Assembly: GCA_009767595.1 (NCBI GenBank)
Contig: VSDK01009497.1
Location: 168,904 to 232,903 of the forward strand
DNA: 64,000 nt
Source of the DNA: Symbiodinium kawagutii
Taxonomy: Eukaryota; Sar; Dinophyceae; Suessiales; Symbiodiniaceae
Direction of reading: 5' to 3'
The stretch's first letter is position 1. Every line of letters starts with the position of its first letter. The notes under the pieces were generated by a model, which was not told where the DNA came from, ran no database searches, and worked only from the letters and a program-made list of their open reading frames with translations. Positions 1 to 10,910 of this stretch are shown piece by piece. Made by a program: the position numbers and the translations under genes.

Positions 1-21
1 TAGTAGTAGTAGTAGTAGCAG

Positions 22-80
<59 letters not shown>

Positions 81-121
81 TGTAGTAGTATGTAGTAGTA
101 TGTAGTAGTATGTAGTAGTAT

Positions 122-156
<35 letters not shown>
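1..156. repeat. (TAG)n microsatellite
   Basis: A trinucleotide TAG/AGT array runs from the first base, with a few TATG interruptions at about 80-120. It is cut by the window edge, so its full length is unknown. No coding capacity: TAG is a stop in one frame. Confidence 0.95.
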
Positions 157-158
<2 letters not shown>

Positions 159-682
159 CTGATAGTGAACAGTTGTTGCTCAATGAGATTACTTGGACAT
201 CATTTCTAGTTCACAGCAAAGGAATTTAATTAGAAACCATAGGTTTCCCTTTGCCGGTTTGGTTTCCCGGGTTGGGTGTCAGATCATTAAATTGAGTTGA
301 TGATGGCGGCTGAGTATTAGTCAATGCTTGGTGCATGGCCAGATATTGACAAACCTCAGCCAATTATTGCAGTCGAATGGGACAAATCGGCAACTATGGT
401 GGCCAACAATGATTGACTGCGCCTGGTATTGCAAGTTCACGGGTGATGGTACTATTAGCTTTCATATGCTTTGACCAAGCAGTGAAATAAATCCTATCAA
501 CAAATGCTTCACTTACCCTTTTCAGCGAACTTTGATGATCGCATACGACCGCGGATCAGTGTTCTCCCAAGCACCATCAACATCATCAACCGACATGAGC
601 CTGGCCGAAGCAAGCACAATCAACGACCCAATCATCCAAACATGCAATCAACTAATGACTCTACCTGTATGCCATGGAAAAG

Positions 683-813
683 ATATTTTGTTTTCCGGTG
701 AGTGTTGCGGTTTGCTGCCGGTTCGGGGCCGGATTGAGGAAAAGTTGGGCCATGCTGTGCCAACCTACGACACCCTGGATGGCCGCTTATTGGTGCCCTA
801 CCAATGTATTGTG
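683..813 (+). CDS. candidate internal exon, unknown protein
   Basis: A GC-richer island in AT-rich DNA. The frame that includes GRIEEKLGHAVPTYDTLDGR stays open and ends exactly at a good donor, ATTGTG|GTGAGT, in phase 0. The acceptor is taken as GAAAAG before ATATTTTG, but upstream AGs are possible. I do not recognise the protein. Composition (Glu, Lys, Asp, few stops in neighbouring sequence) supports coding; no partner exon can be fixed. Confidence 0.45.
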
Positions 814-1530
814 GTGAGTACCTTGGCAAATTGGAGCAGAGTAACACAAAGATATAATTAACTGCTCGTAACTGCTTCTGTTTTTCTACGTTGTAACCTT
901 TGTAACCTGCTAGTTAGGTTGTTTGTCAATCACAAGTTGGATCAGTAAAACACCCCGCGCTCAACCAACTCAATGCCGTTGTGATTCAGAGTTTTGCCGC
1001 CAATGGTATCAATCGCAAACCAATACAAAGCGTAATTATTCAAAGATGTTTGGGGGGGGGTGTTGATGTTATATGCAGGATGTTGATGCTACGTGGAGGA
1101 TGGTGTGGGGTGCGGTGGGGTGGGGGATGTTAATGTTAGCGTGTACTTGCATGGGATGTTGATGCTACCTGGAGGATGTTGATGCTACGTGGGGACATGG
1201 TGTATGATGATCATGATAGTCAAACTGACTTTGAGGGTTGTTGAATGATGGGAACCAACGATGATTTTTCATGTTCGACCATGGTGATTATGAAAGGTAG
1301 TGTAGTCTGTTTTTTCATAGGCTTTGATGTTTGGTGATCATGATAATCATGGTGAATTTGGGGGTTGTTTAATGATGGGAACCAATGATGATTTTGAATG
1401 CTCGACCATGAGGAAGAGGGTAGTTTGGTTTTCCTTTTGTTTTGATGTTTGGTTGTTTTTGCATTTTTTTAAACATGTGCTGGACCTAGTGCGAGCGTAA
1501 GACTCAGCAGACGGAGAAAAAAAACAACAA

Positions 1531-1812
1531 ATGTGTGATCCCAAAAGTAGTTCCGGGCTTTTTAAAAAGACAAAAACGATGACAAACAATCCCAAAAGTA
1601 GTTCCGGGGTTTTGAAAAAGACCAAATTCGATGACAAGCGTGATGGAATTACGATTCACAGTGTGAATCCCACTGGAATGCGGCTCCAAAATGAAGAAAA
1701 CAAGTGTCTCTGTAAATCGCAGTGGAATAACGTGCCCAAAGCGCCCTTGGTCCAATGCAGTCATCATTTCGACTCACGGTCTTCTATGAGCCGTGGACCT
1801 AGTTACATCTAG
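1531..1812 (+). CDS. small ORF with duplicated peptide motif
   Basis: A 93-codon ATG-to-stop frame containing an imperfect direct duplication of about 45 bp, so the peptide PKSSSG-x-x-KKTK occurs twice (residues about 4-15 and 21-32). It is Ser/Lys-rich and AT-rich like its surroundings, with no splice sites needed. It could be a real small basic protein, or only a local tandem duplication that stays open by chance. Nothing identifies a function. Confidence 0.25.
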   Translation: MCDPKSSSGLFKKTKTMTNNPKSSSGVLKKTKFDDKRDGITIHSVNPTGMRLQNEENKCLCKSQWNNVPKAPLVQCSHHFDSRSSMSRGPSYI

Positions 1813-1926
1813 TTACCCTAGTGAACTAACCTATAGGCTAAGTTAAAACCCTCACTGGTATTACCTGAGATTAAAGATATGCTCCATTGGGGGTACCAGC
1901 CTGTCATGATTTGAACATATACACAG

Positions 1927-2028
1927 GTATCTGGGCGTGCGGGGTCCCAGGAGAGCAATGGATAGATTTGCGGACGTCCTTTTTGGCGGCCCTGAAACTG
2001 CAAAAGATTCTTGGCAGACGAAAAGGGT
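1927..2028 (+). CDS. candidate exon, frame uncertain
   Basis: Acceptor TATACACAG followed by a GC-rich block. Two frames read like protein: one with RRAMDRFADVLFGGPETAKD, ending near AAAAGG|GTGGCG, and one with GEQWIDLRTSFLAALKLQK. Both are flanked by plausible sites. The block is probably coding, but frame and end cannot be chosen without transcripts. The product is not recognised. Confidence 0.35.
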
Positions 2029-2456
2029 GGCGTTTTGCAGTGGTTTTATCATTATTCAATCATGGTGCACTTATTTGTAGCTGGTCGAATGTTCGTTCGA
2101 TCTGATTGTGTTGTGGCGTTATCCTGGGTTGGTGATGGTTGAATGCTGGCAATGACTGACTTATAATTCGTTAAAACATGTGTTTAACTGTGGGGTATAA
2201 TGCTAGGTTCAACAAAAGTCTCGGCCATGTTTGCGAGGGCCGGCGGAGTTTGCAACATCGGGTAATCCCGACCATTTGTGACAATCCTTAGTTTGAAGTG
2301 GGAAACCATCATTTTTGGTCATATGATATGACATCTACGGACAAATCAATGTTCCCAACTGAGCCCGTTTCCAAGCTGATGATTCAAAATATGATTTGAT
2401 GATTGCCGGTGTTGATGGTCACCGAGAATGCTGGTGCAGAACTTGAATGATGGTTA

Positions 2457-2699
2457 GTGAGGGCCCCAACATACATATGTTTGATAACTGGACACCGAAC
2501 CCTTCAAGACGTGTTCCGAGCCCATCGAATTGTCAAACACTCGAGGTTTTCTCGGATGCTTGATGCCAACTTTAAGCTGTCAATTGATGGCATGCAGGAT
2601 GTGCCCACTCTACCCCTTTTGCCTTTACGGGCTTTCATTCCACTAGATGCATTGGCCGGTCCTATGCTCAAAGACCTCCTTGGTATAAATTTACATTAG
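2457..2699 (+). CDS. candidate exon or small ORF, unknown
   Basis: An 80-codon open frame ending in TAG, with protein-like composition (for example RTLQDVFRAHRIVKHSRFSR followed by a leucine/proline-rich tail). No strong acceptor is seen and no family is recognised. It could be a last exon beginning inside the open frame. Confidence 0.35.
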   Translation: MRAPTYICLITGHRTLQDVFRAHRIVKHSRFSRMLDANFKLSIDGMQDVPTLPLLPLRAFIPLDALAGPMLKDLLGINLH

Positions 2700-3294
2700 A
2701 TTGGTCAACTGTTGTGCTGCTGAGCGTCGTTGATTTGGTTGGACCAGAACATTTGCAGAAGGCTGTTTTTTTTCTTGGTCACATCCCATCTCCCTGATGT
2801 TTTTTGCTTTTGCATTTTGGTTTACCCACCTGTGCAAGATGCATCGCTGGGCCCTTGAAACATGTGCATGTGTTTTTTGTATACATACATTTGATTATAT
2901 CAAGAACTTGCCAATCTTTTTTTGTATCATTTATCATTTTGTTTGTTTGCTTTTTTGATCTCTTTTGGTTATATACTGCCTCATGGAAGCACATTCTCTA
3001 AAGTCTATTGATTGGCAATTTCTGCCGAAGTTTGGCGTGTTGACAGACTCGTGCTGTAGGCACTTAATGGCCCTTGGTGCAAGGAACATGATTCCTGTCT
3101 CTCGTGATGGTGCCATTACGTGCAACCATTCCTGTGGGTCATGGTCAGTTATATCATGACCCTTTACACCTGTTCACAATCAACATTTAGAATCCAGGGG
3201 ATCCAACTAACATCAGTCTCCCAACCACTGACCATCACCCCCACTGTCATCATCATCCTCGCCCTCATTATATCACCACCGCCACCACCAACAC

Positions 3295-3352
<58 letters not shown>

Positions 3353-3367
3353 GTCATCGTCATCGTT

Positions 3368-3406
<39 letters not shown>

Positions 3407-3413
3407 ATCATCA
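3295..3413. repeat. (CAT)n / (CGTCAT)n microsatellite
   Basis: About 119 bp of CAT triplets grading into CGT-CAT hexamers. It reads as poly-Ser on the + strand, and as poly-Asp (202-codon frame) or Met-Thr on the - strand. These are translation artefacts of the repeat, not evidence for a gene. Confidence 0.95.
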
Positions 3414-3449
3414 GTACCAACAGCACTACCGCCACCACCACGACCAGCA

Positions 3450-3540
3450 TCAGCCAGGATGGCGTATCGTTTCCTACGGGGCGGCACCACTGCCCCGACT
3501 CTGGTGGAAGACGTTGCACCCCGTGCCCTAGCAACCAACA
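3450..3540 (+). CDS. possible Cys-rich exon beside the CAT repeat
   Basis: GC-rich stretch directly after the CAT array. One frame gives a cysteine-rich peptide (HHCPDSGGRRCTPCPS) and another gives an alanine/threonine-rich one. No convincing donor is present. Base composition alone suggests coding, so confidence is low. Confidence 0.2.
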
Positions 3541-3744
3541 CCTCGTGATAGAATGTTTGATGAAGAATGACTGATACTGCACTGATACTATAGTATGCTA
3601 TAGTATGCATAAAAAATCTATAGCTGGCTGGTGAGTCCGAACCTTTTTCGCCAAACAGATACTCTGTTGGGTGGGCGGTCAAGAACTGGACCCTGTCGCA
3701 AGATGATTTTGCCAGGCTCACTTTGTCTTCCACTGTGCCACTGT

Positions 3745-4235
3745 GTCCCACTGCTCTGTGAGATCTTCTCACGACATGGATCCGGCTTTGTCTCCCACTG
3801 TGTGTTTCACTGTGTCGTCACCCACTCCTTTGTGAGACCTTGTCACCACATGGACTTGTCTCCCACGCTGTTTCCCGCTTCTTTTTGACATGTTGTCACG
3901 GCATGGATCTGGCTTTGTCTCCCGCTTTGTCTGTCTCTTACTTTGTCTCCCACTCTTCTGTGAGATCTTGTCACGGCATGAGTCTGGCTCTGTTTCCCGC
4001 TTTGTCTCCCACTATCTCCCCCATTTTGTTTCTCACTTTATCTATCTCCCACTATGTCTTCCGACATGGATCGGGTTTTGTCTCCCACTTTGCCTTCCAT
4101 TCCAGTGTGACATCCTGTCACGACATGGATCTGGCGGCTTGTTTTCCATTTTGTTTCCAACTTTGTCTCTTACTATGTTTCCCATTTGGTCATTGTGATC
4201 CTTTTCTGTTTCCCATTCTTTGTGAGATTTTGTCT
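3745..4235. repeat. degenerate ~95-bp tandem repeat, pyrimidine-rich
   Basis: At least five diverged copies of a unit containing TGTGAGATCTTGTCACG, ACATGGATCTGG and CTTTGTCTCCCACT. Several frames are open (the longest 134 codons) because the repeat lacks stops on the + strand. The Ser/Phe/His-rich peptides simply repeat the unit. I regard this as an old minisatellite rather than a gene. Confidence 0.75.
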
Positions 4236-4342
4236 ACATTGTAGGCTACTACAAACAGACCGGACGTGTGATTCTTTTGAATTTGTGCTGTTTGGGGTCA
4301 ATGCTGGTGCAATCTTACACGTGGTATCAAAATATATCAAAG

Positions 4343-4391
4343 GATTGGTTGGTTGACTCATAGTCTTCATAAGGGTTATAACCACAACCAG
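4343..4391 (+). mobile_element. 3' half of TIR element, family 1
   Basis: Contains GGTTGGTTGACT, then GGGTTATAACCACAACCAG, matching the right half and terminal inverted repeat of the complete copies at 16429-16525 and 60577-60674. The left half is not recognisable. Confidence 0.5.
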
Positions 4392-5390
4392 ATGGTATAC
4401 GTGCTGCTTGGTGTTTCAAATGTTTCATTTTCAACCATACCTAGAGATGATTTTCTAATCAGCCAACAGAGTCTGGGACGGATCATAGCTACCAAACCGT
4501 GATGTACCTTTGCCATATCCCGATGTAATGGCTGATGACTACGCAATAATGAGATGATACTTATGTGTGTAATTTATATATGTATATACTTTATTATGAT
4601 TGCTATGGGATGATTGTTGGTGACATTTGGTGACTATGTAGTCACTGGGGGTCACCTCAAACTGTTCCAGAACGCTTAGTTCACAACATCACCCAAGGCA
4701 ATGCTGAGCCGCGAAGCTTCCTGCATGACTGGTGGACCAATTTTTTTATTTGCCGATTTTGTTGAAATTGCTTGGCAAAGAATCATTTTTCTACACGTCA
4801 ATCTGCGTACTGTAAGCATTTCCGAGTTTGATCATCACTATACGACATTCCAACGTCATCGCCAACCAACTGCTTTTTTTCCAGAGAAACTTGATTCGAT
4901 AGAAACATCAAGCTTTGGGGTTGTGGGATGGTGTCAACCGCTACTGAAAAAATCCAAGCGTTCCAGAGCTGCAGCCCCCTGCATAAGCTGGTTAATTGGC
5001 TGTTGAACATCAATTATACCTACTTGGCCAGTTGTTGACTATTATTAGGTACTATGTATTATTTTAATCAAGAACAGTTGGTTAAGTAAGCGCTAGTCCA
5101 CTAACTGGTTTAATCTCTGGCAAACTTTGTAAAACCAACCATGGTCCAGTTTCGGTTAGCTTATAACCTATTGCCTATTTTGGTATGTTTTGGTTACTTA
5201 CCGGTCAACTACCCTCATTATGGTTCCTTTAATACGTTTTGATGGTCAATATAGGGTTCCTTCACAGTTGGCTAAATAGCTCCTTTTTCAACCATGGTTA
5301 CATAGTTGGACAACAGCGGGTAAATAGTTGCTTTACAGTTGGTCGCTAATTGGTCAACTACCTTACATGATTGATACCTTGAACCATTAC

Positions 5391-5545
5391 AATATATATA
5401 TATATATTTATTTATTTATTTATATACAGATATATTTTTATTTTTGTATATATATCTATCTATCTATATTTATATATTTATATATTCAGATTTATGTATA
5501 ATTACTTTTCACAATTGCATAAACACAGACTATGTTTTTTTTATA
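5391..5545. repeat. AT-rich (TATA / TTTA) low-complexity block
   Basis: TATATATATA followed by ATTTATTTATTTAT and TATCTATCTATATT-like runs. Similar blocks recur through the window, often 30-150 bp upstream of coding exons. Here the next coding block starts at 5637. Confidence 0.8.
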
Positions 5546-5636
5546 TTGTTATATACGCATATGCTTAAAGACCTGTATGATGCAATGACTTGACTACAAA
5601 AAAGTCACCTAAATTCACCTAACCAATCCTTTGTAG

Positions 5637-5792
5637 GATGGGTCTCAGAAGACGCCTCCGCCACCCCAGGTATCGCATCCATGGATAACAGTGTGCCCTG
5701 GTCGTCCTCGTCCTCAAAGCCAGTGCCCCGCGTGTTGGCCAAGGCAGAGGGATGAGCTGCGTCAGAGTTATGGCGGGGACTATGGAGCTGTG
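5637..5792 (+). CDS. candidate internal exon, Pro/Cys-rich
   Basis: Acceptor TTTGTAG|G and donor GCTGTG|GTGTGT bracket exactly 52 codons in phase 0. The frame gives a proline-rich start (QKTPPPPQVS), then a Cys-rich segment with CPACWPRQRDELRQSYGG. A second frame is also open (WVSEDASATPG to a stop). Function unknown. The AT-rich block just upstream fits the local exon context. Confidence 0.4.
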
Positions 5793-6281
5793 GTGTGTGA
5801 TGGTCACTGTTAATGTTGACTAAGGCTGATGGTCATAGGTAAGCCTATATTAGACTACGTTGGTATGTTCACTATATAATGGCATCTATGGCTCCGGGGA
5901 CTTGTGACCATGATTTTGCAATCCCTGGTTTATTCAGGCTTTTTTTGCATTTGCAATACCATTGGCTACTTTCATGTCAGCCATTCAAAGTTGATAACAA
6001 TTGTTGGTCCCATCAACATTGGCATAGTCAAAATTGTGAACATGGATCTATTTGTCATGAACCCTGAAGAGATACTCAGATTTATTGTGGAAATATGTAA
6101 CCTTGAAAGGACGATGCTAGTTTGGCCACCGCACATGCTTAGTCACCCATGTTGTTTGATCCTTGCTTGCACATTACAGTGAAATCAATTCATGTGACAC
6201 GACATCAGGCGACCAAGGTTAGCAACGGAAGACGCACTAGGCATCATGGCTGTCAGTTTGCACTTTATGTACCAGCGATAG

Positions 6282-6407
6282 GCTCGTGCTCGTCAGGTGG
6301 TGGTGCGAAAAACCTTTCTGGAGCTGGAGGATGATGCTCCTCAGTTGGCCAACACTCCTACATCAAGTTGTTTCAGTTCGGTCCATTCACCCAGCAAGAA
6401 GCATTAA
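6282..6407 (+). CDS. probable exon with VVVRKTFLELEDD motif
   Basis: Acceptor GCGATAG|GCT opens a 41-codon frame ending in TAA. It begins ARARQVVVRKTFLELEDDAP and continues with a Ser-rich tail ending PSKKH. I recall a V-V-V-[KR]-[KN]-TFLE segment as recurrent near the N-terminus of many dinoflagellate proteins; this is memory, not a search. In those proteins it is followed by Arg/Ser-rich sequence, as is one frame at about 6473-6520. It may be a last exon, or may splice onward before the stop. Confidence 0.5.
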   Translation, partial: ARARQVVVRKTFLELEDDAPQLANTPTSSCFSSVHSPSKKH

Positions 6408-7191
6408 CCGATTGTGAATTCACAACTGCAAGTGATCCCCCTTGATAAATTACAGGCCTGCACCACTAGGAATGTCGTCCCACCAACAAGATCTCGACAC
6501 AGCCCACGGCCGAAGCGTTGAGAGGTGTTTGTTGAAATTGATGTTGAATCTGAATGGATGTTTAGAGTCACATTCATTTCAGCATGTTTATTGCCATGCA
6601 TTTCTTTTCGTATGCTTTGTATTGCTCAAAGAATAGATTTTGGGTGTCGTTTGTTTGGGCATGGGGACTCAACGAGTTCCAACATCAAAAGGTGTACTGG
6701 TACAGGGGGCCCGATTTACTGTAAGGGTTCTCAAATTTGGGGGTTCCTCAAAATAGGGAACCCCCAAAACATGGCTGGTTTATTAATTACTATATCAATT
6801 ATTCATAAAGGATGATTTAGGGCTGCTCCGTACTCTCATTTTGAGAAACCATCATGTGTGCGTGTGTGTTTCTAGGTATCCACAGGCTTCCTCCCCATCC
6901 GCTTAAGCCTATGGCCACAAGGCTTGATGTTCAGCCCAGAAAACGCCGACCTTGGGACACCTTCAACCTAGGTCATGTTGTTCATGCTGCATAGGTGTAG
7001 GTCCAGCTGTTAACGAACTACATTTGGTGGTGAGTCAGCTGCCATTGAGCTGGTAAAATCCGGGGTGTTTTTTCATTTGAACTTTGCATTTTTATCGTTG
7101 GCTGGGAGTTTATGAATGTTGACACATTTGTGAATCACTACTCAGTGATGGTCGCTGACAAGTTATGGCTGAGGTTCAATGCCCCATTGAG

Positions 7192-7276
7192 ACACACGGC
7201 GGCCCATCGTGGTCCCTGAAACGGAGCAAGAGTGCCAGCGGCGCCGCTTGCATGCAGAGAGACTGCCAAACGGGTG
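7192..7276 (+). CDS. candidate internal exon, unknown
   Basis: Acceptor CATTGAG and donor GGGTG|GTAGGC flank a frame reading GGPSWSLKRSKSASGAACMQ. GC content rises sharply inside these limits. Phase 1 at the donor is compatible with one frame of the next candidate exon at 7679. The product is not recognised. Confidence 0.4.
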
Positions 7277-7678
7277 GTAGGCGTTGGGTTATGAGATGAC
7301 CGTTGGCTACAACGACGTTAAAACCATTCAACAAAATGGCGATGGTGTACAACCCGCGTTGCCAGAGAAAGGGGCAGTGTTATCCAAGCAGGCTTCATGC
7401 TTGCCGGCATGTTCCAGGCTGCTCTTTGTCAAAGTGTTCCATGCCTGTTGCACCAATGGTTGTCAGTCACATTCAGTCCATGTGCCCATCCGCCATCATG
7501 CGATGCTCCTATTGTTGGCCGATCACTATGAAATAGGATGAAATAGGATTTTTTAGATCCTCATTCTCATCCATATGTCCCTTGATAGTGGGATCCAGGT
7601 CTATATACTTGGCCTACTTGGCTAATATGAACCAGGATATTTTTTGAATCTCACCTGTTCTGACCTTTTGCCCATCAG

Positions 7679-7781
7679 CGGCCAGGAAATCTACTTTGAT
7701 GTACAGCGCTGCCACTTGGTGCTGAGCTTCCGATGGAAACCTCACAAGTTCCGGTGCCTCTCATGGGTTTGTCTAGAAATG
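7679..7781 (+). CDS. candidate exon, unknown
   Basis: A pyrimidine-rich acceptor (CTTTTGCCCATCAG) leads into a frame with GQEIYFDVQRCHLVLSFRWK, which stays open to AATG|GTGGTG. An alternative frame (ARKSTLMYSAATWC, then stop) would match the phase of the exon at 7192. Coding is likely; the frame is not settled. Confidence 0.4.
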
Positions 7782-8315
7782 GTGGTGCCTACAGTACTGA
7801 CTATCCAAACATGGCATATAGTCATGATTTACTAGGTAAACCCACCGGCGAACTGGTCAACCATCTCCACTGGAAGCAATTGGCAAGAGAGGACACAGAA
7901 ACAACAAGAACAACGGGGAACTCATAGGAACCAGGGCTATCTTGGTAGGACAGCAAGCAACAAAGATTGTCTTATTGTTTCGTTGTGGAGTCGTCTTTTG
8001 CCAGTTGAGTCTTTTTTCCTGTTCACGTTTGATCGTTTTACTTTACTGCAGTAACAACAATATTGTTCGAGCACATGGGATCATAGTCATTTTGGCAAAT
8101 GCATCTTTAAAGGTTTGGGGTACTGCAAGTTCACTGACAGGCAAGCGCGTGGCAAGTCATTATAGGGCACACGTACCCACACAGATGCAAGATCAGACAA
8201 GTGACCACACACACTGCACACACATACATATATATGTATATATTTATTTGTATACACACATATGTTTCTATATTTGTTTAAATTGATTCATTTATTCATT
8301 GAATTATCAAACAAA

Positions 8316-8543
8316 TCATTCATTTAATTTTAGATAGGTACAGTGATATGTTAATTGCTTAAATTGCACATTCATACTTGCATGCCATTTGATATCGCCT
8401 TTGCGCCCAAAGCGATTAACCAGGCCTCTTTCTACCCCCGTGCGCAAGTGATCATGTCGTGAAAGGCATTCGACCGTATTTGCCGTGCGTTGCACATTGA
8501 TAGCTCCTGCACGCATCTTTGTATGCAGAATGCCTGATGTCAC
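8316..8543 (-). CDS. candidate ORF/exon, strand uncertain
   Basis: A 75-codon - strand frame with a hydrophilic, protein-like core (LRTGVERGLVNRFGRKGD). The same block also reads on the + strand as FAPKAINQASFYPRAQVIMS followed by a stop. It lies just after an AT-rich block at 8220-8340. Strand is undecided and no family is recognised. Confidence 0.3.
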   Translation of the reverse strand: MTSGILHTKMRAGAINVQRTANTVECLSRHDHLRTGVERGLVNRFGRKGDIKWHASMNVQFKQLTYHCTYLKLNE

Positions 8544-8764
8544 TGTGATGACTATTCCTCACTGTGGGCCTATGGCCTGTGCAGGCTGGTAGGGGCTACT
8601 CAGCGGAACTGGGGCAAGGTAGAACAGTGTTTGACCAAATGATACCAACTGTTTGATTGCAAAGGGAGCCAGGGACATTCAACATTTACATATCATTTAC
8701 ATATATTTCGATTTTCACAAGTTGCAACCAGCGTCAGTACAAGGTTTGGTTTTCATCAGAGCTA

Positions 8765-8958
8765 TGGACACCTTTGGGGCCCCAAAATCAGGGCTTCCCT
8801 TGGGAACTTCAATCCGCACGGTAGTATCCGTGCGGAGTGGACCGACTCCCTGGGCACCCTTCAGCATGGCCGAGGTACAGCTTCTCACTGAGACAGAGCT
8901 ATCGAGAGCTCTGCCGTCACTGCCTATGGGTCATCAAGAACGCATTGAAACAATGAAG
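8765..8958 (+). CDS. exon 1 (or internal) of unknown gene A
   Basis: A long open frame ends at an excellent donor, ATGAAG|GTAAGG, in phase 0. It contains an in-frame Met at 8867 followed by AEVQLLTETELSRALPSLP, so it may be the first coding exon; the frame is also open further upstream. It joins the exon at 9102 across a 143-bp GT-AG intron without a frame change. The protein is not recognised. Confidence 0.55.
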
Positions 8959-9101
8959 GTAAGGAAATGTAATGAACATCCCTGGCGCCAGATCAATTGA
9001 TCATCAAGATTCGTGTCCGATGGGATCAAGCACTGAAGATGTTCGGTGACGAATCCTCAGGAATATCTCCGCCTAGCTGATTGATTGATACGTAACTGGA
9101 G

Positions 9102-9320
9102 GCCTTCTCCGTCGAAGATGTGGGGCCAGCGACAGCCGGGGAGGGTCGCCTGGCTTTGGCACTGCTGGGAGCTTCCCGAGCGCCCCGTGAGCTGTGTAGC
9201 TCTCGGTGCGCGAGTTGGAAGCACCGTACGAAACCGCACCGTGTATGCACAGGATTTCTCCTTGGGCCAGTATGGTTTCTTGATGTTTCTTGTGTCTCCA
9301 GTGGCTCAGGCTCTGCTTGT
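9102..9320 (+). CDS. exon of unknown gene A
   Basis: Starts after CTGGAG in phase 0, matching the exon ending at 8958. Reads AFSVEDVGPATAGEGRLALA, then LLGASRAPRELCSSRC and a Cys/Ser-rich tail. The donor is taken as CTTGTT|GTAAGC (phase 1). An upstream in-frame TAA at 9093 fixes the start close to this acceptor. The first 130 bp are the surest part. Confidence 0.5.
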
Positions 9321-9576
9321 TGTAAGCTTTGTGTTAAGCATCACCATGAGCCATCAACATCAACCATCAATTGACCAGCAACGAACTGCCATGAGCCATC
9401 AACTAATAACACTAAAAATAACTAAAGACTAGCCAACATCACCAACATCACACTGAGTAAGATCACCACGACCAACTAATAAGACTAATAACCAACACTA
9501 ACCATCATCACCAACATGGCTCAAGATCACTCACAAACACTGACCACTTGCCATCCTGGACCATCTGGACCGCTAG

Positions 9577-9644
9577 CTGACGAAACTGGCTGCGCCGTTG
9601 GCGAAGGGAGGAACTGGAGTAAACCAGCGCCCTGCAAGCCGAAG
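9577..9644 (+). CDS. exon of unknown gene A
   Basis: Acceptor ACCGCTAG and donor CCGAAG|GTAGAA. In the phase demanded by the preceding exon it reads DETGCAVGEGRNWSKPAPCK and ends in phase 0. A second frame (LTKLAAPLAKGGTG) is also open. Phase agreement favours the first. Function unknown. Confidence 0.45.
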
Positions 9645-9719
9645 GTAGAAACAGTGAAGCACTTGTTTGGATGGCAACCAGCTGATTGGAGAGTCATTGT
9701 CAATCAAGGGTAATTCATC

Positions 9720-10560
9720 GTTCATGATAGCTCATGCTTCTTAATGATGGCTGCTTCATTGTGGATCATAGTTTTTGATGGTTGATAGACTAGTTGCAGG
9801 TTGCTAGTTTATCTTTCATGTTAATGTGGGGTAAGTTGTGGTGCTCATCGTTAATAATTCATGATGCACACTGGCTTGTACTGGTTAATTATGAAGGTCA
9901 TTTTTTATATTAACAATTTCTGGCTCATGATGGGTAGCACATGTGTTTTCATGTTTACTGATGGGTAATTCAATATTGCATGTGTTTTATGATGTATGGC
10001 ATTGGTTTATGGAGGTGGGTTGATGGTTCATGATGTCCATGATTGTGAGTTACATTTGGCAAAAGCAGCCAGGAATGGTTTGCCGTAGTACTTAGTTGTG
10101 GTGGACAGGTTGGACTCTTGTCATGGGACATGAATTCCACAATAAATTTCACCTTAAATGCTACCATTTGATAGTTCTTTCTTTCGCTCAAAAGGGTTTG
10201 TTTTGGATATCCCATGAGTGCGAAGTTGTTCAATTTGTCGCTTGCGAATCCAAGTGCCAACAAAACATGTCCTCAAAGATCCTTAAAGTTGCAACATGTT
10301 GCAACTTATCTCCTTGTTTGTTTGCTGTTTGCCATCTCGCCTCTGTGGGGGGCCCACCATCTTTTGCTACCTACTAATGGAAGATCCATCTTAGTAAGTC
10401 CCCTTATATTTGAAGGGTAAATCACAAGCAATTTATGGTTTAATTTTGGGGGCAGTTCATTAAGAGCTGGGCTGGATCCACCAATTTGCTAATATTCGAA
10501 GACTTGGATCCGTTGAGATTTATAAGGAGAATGAATCGAACAGCTCGAATTCGAGGCAAA
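9720..10560. other. long intron-like stretch, no clear gene
   Basis: AT-rich DNA full of diverged TCATGATGG and GTTGATGG motifs. Open frames of 68-97 codons occur on both strands (for example about 10096-10377), but they lack convincing composition or splice borders. I see no supported feature. Confidence 0.5.
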
Positions 10561-10584
10561 TTTTGAAGGTTGAAACCAACCCAG

Positions 10585-10647
10585 GTGCAGGCATGGCATG
10601 TTTGGATGAAGACGTTGTCGAATTTGACTACACCGAAATCTATGAGG
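10585..10647 (+). CDS. candidate exon of unknown gene A
   Basis: Acceptor ACCAACCCAG and donor ATGAGG|GTGAAA delimit exactly 21 codons in phase 0, matching the phase of the exon ending at 9644. It reads VQAWHVWMKTLSNLTTPKSM. An overlapping frame is also open and very acidic (DEDVVEFDYTEIYEGE) to a TAA at about 10706. Phase supports the first reading. Confidence 0.35.
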
Positions 10648-10910
10648 GTGAAATAATGGTTATGGACATGGCTATGGAGCCTTCAAGCCATGCCTGGAGT
10701 AATTAAGCAGTTTCAGTCGTGGTCGCGTAAAGCTGTACAGTCTCGTGAGCCTCATTGTCGGATGTTGTGAGAGGCTGCTAGAAGACTTGAGCAATGAACA
10801 AATTGCATTCAAGTCTGAATGAAAAACTTTGGGAATTTCAATAGTGAACAAGTTGTCTAAATCAATTTCGAGCCAAATCTATACACTGGGCCAGGGTTAT
10901 CCAGGGTTGA

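Noticed and set aside
3120..3772. Poly-Ser (+) and poly-Asp (-) ORFs of 142 and 202 codons
   Set aside because: Both consist mainly of the CAT/CGTCAT microsatellite, and the flanks lack coding character in the same frames.
3745..4235. Secreted Ser/Phe-rich protein of 134 codons
   Set aside because: The frame is a product of a degenerate pyrimidine-rich tandem repeat; three overlapping frames look alike.
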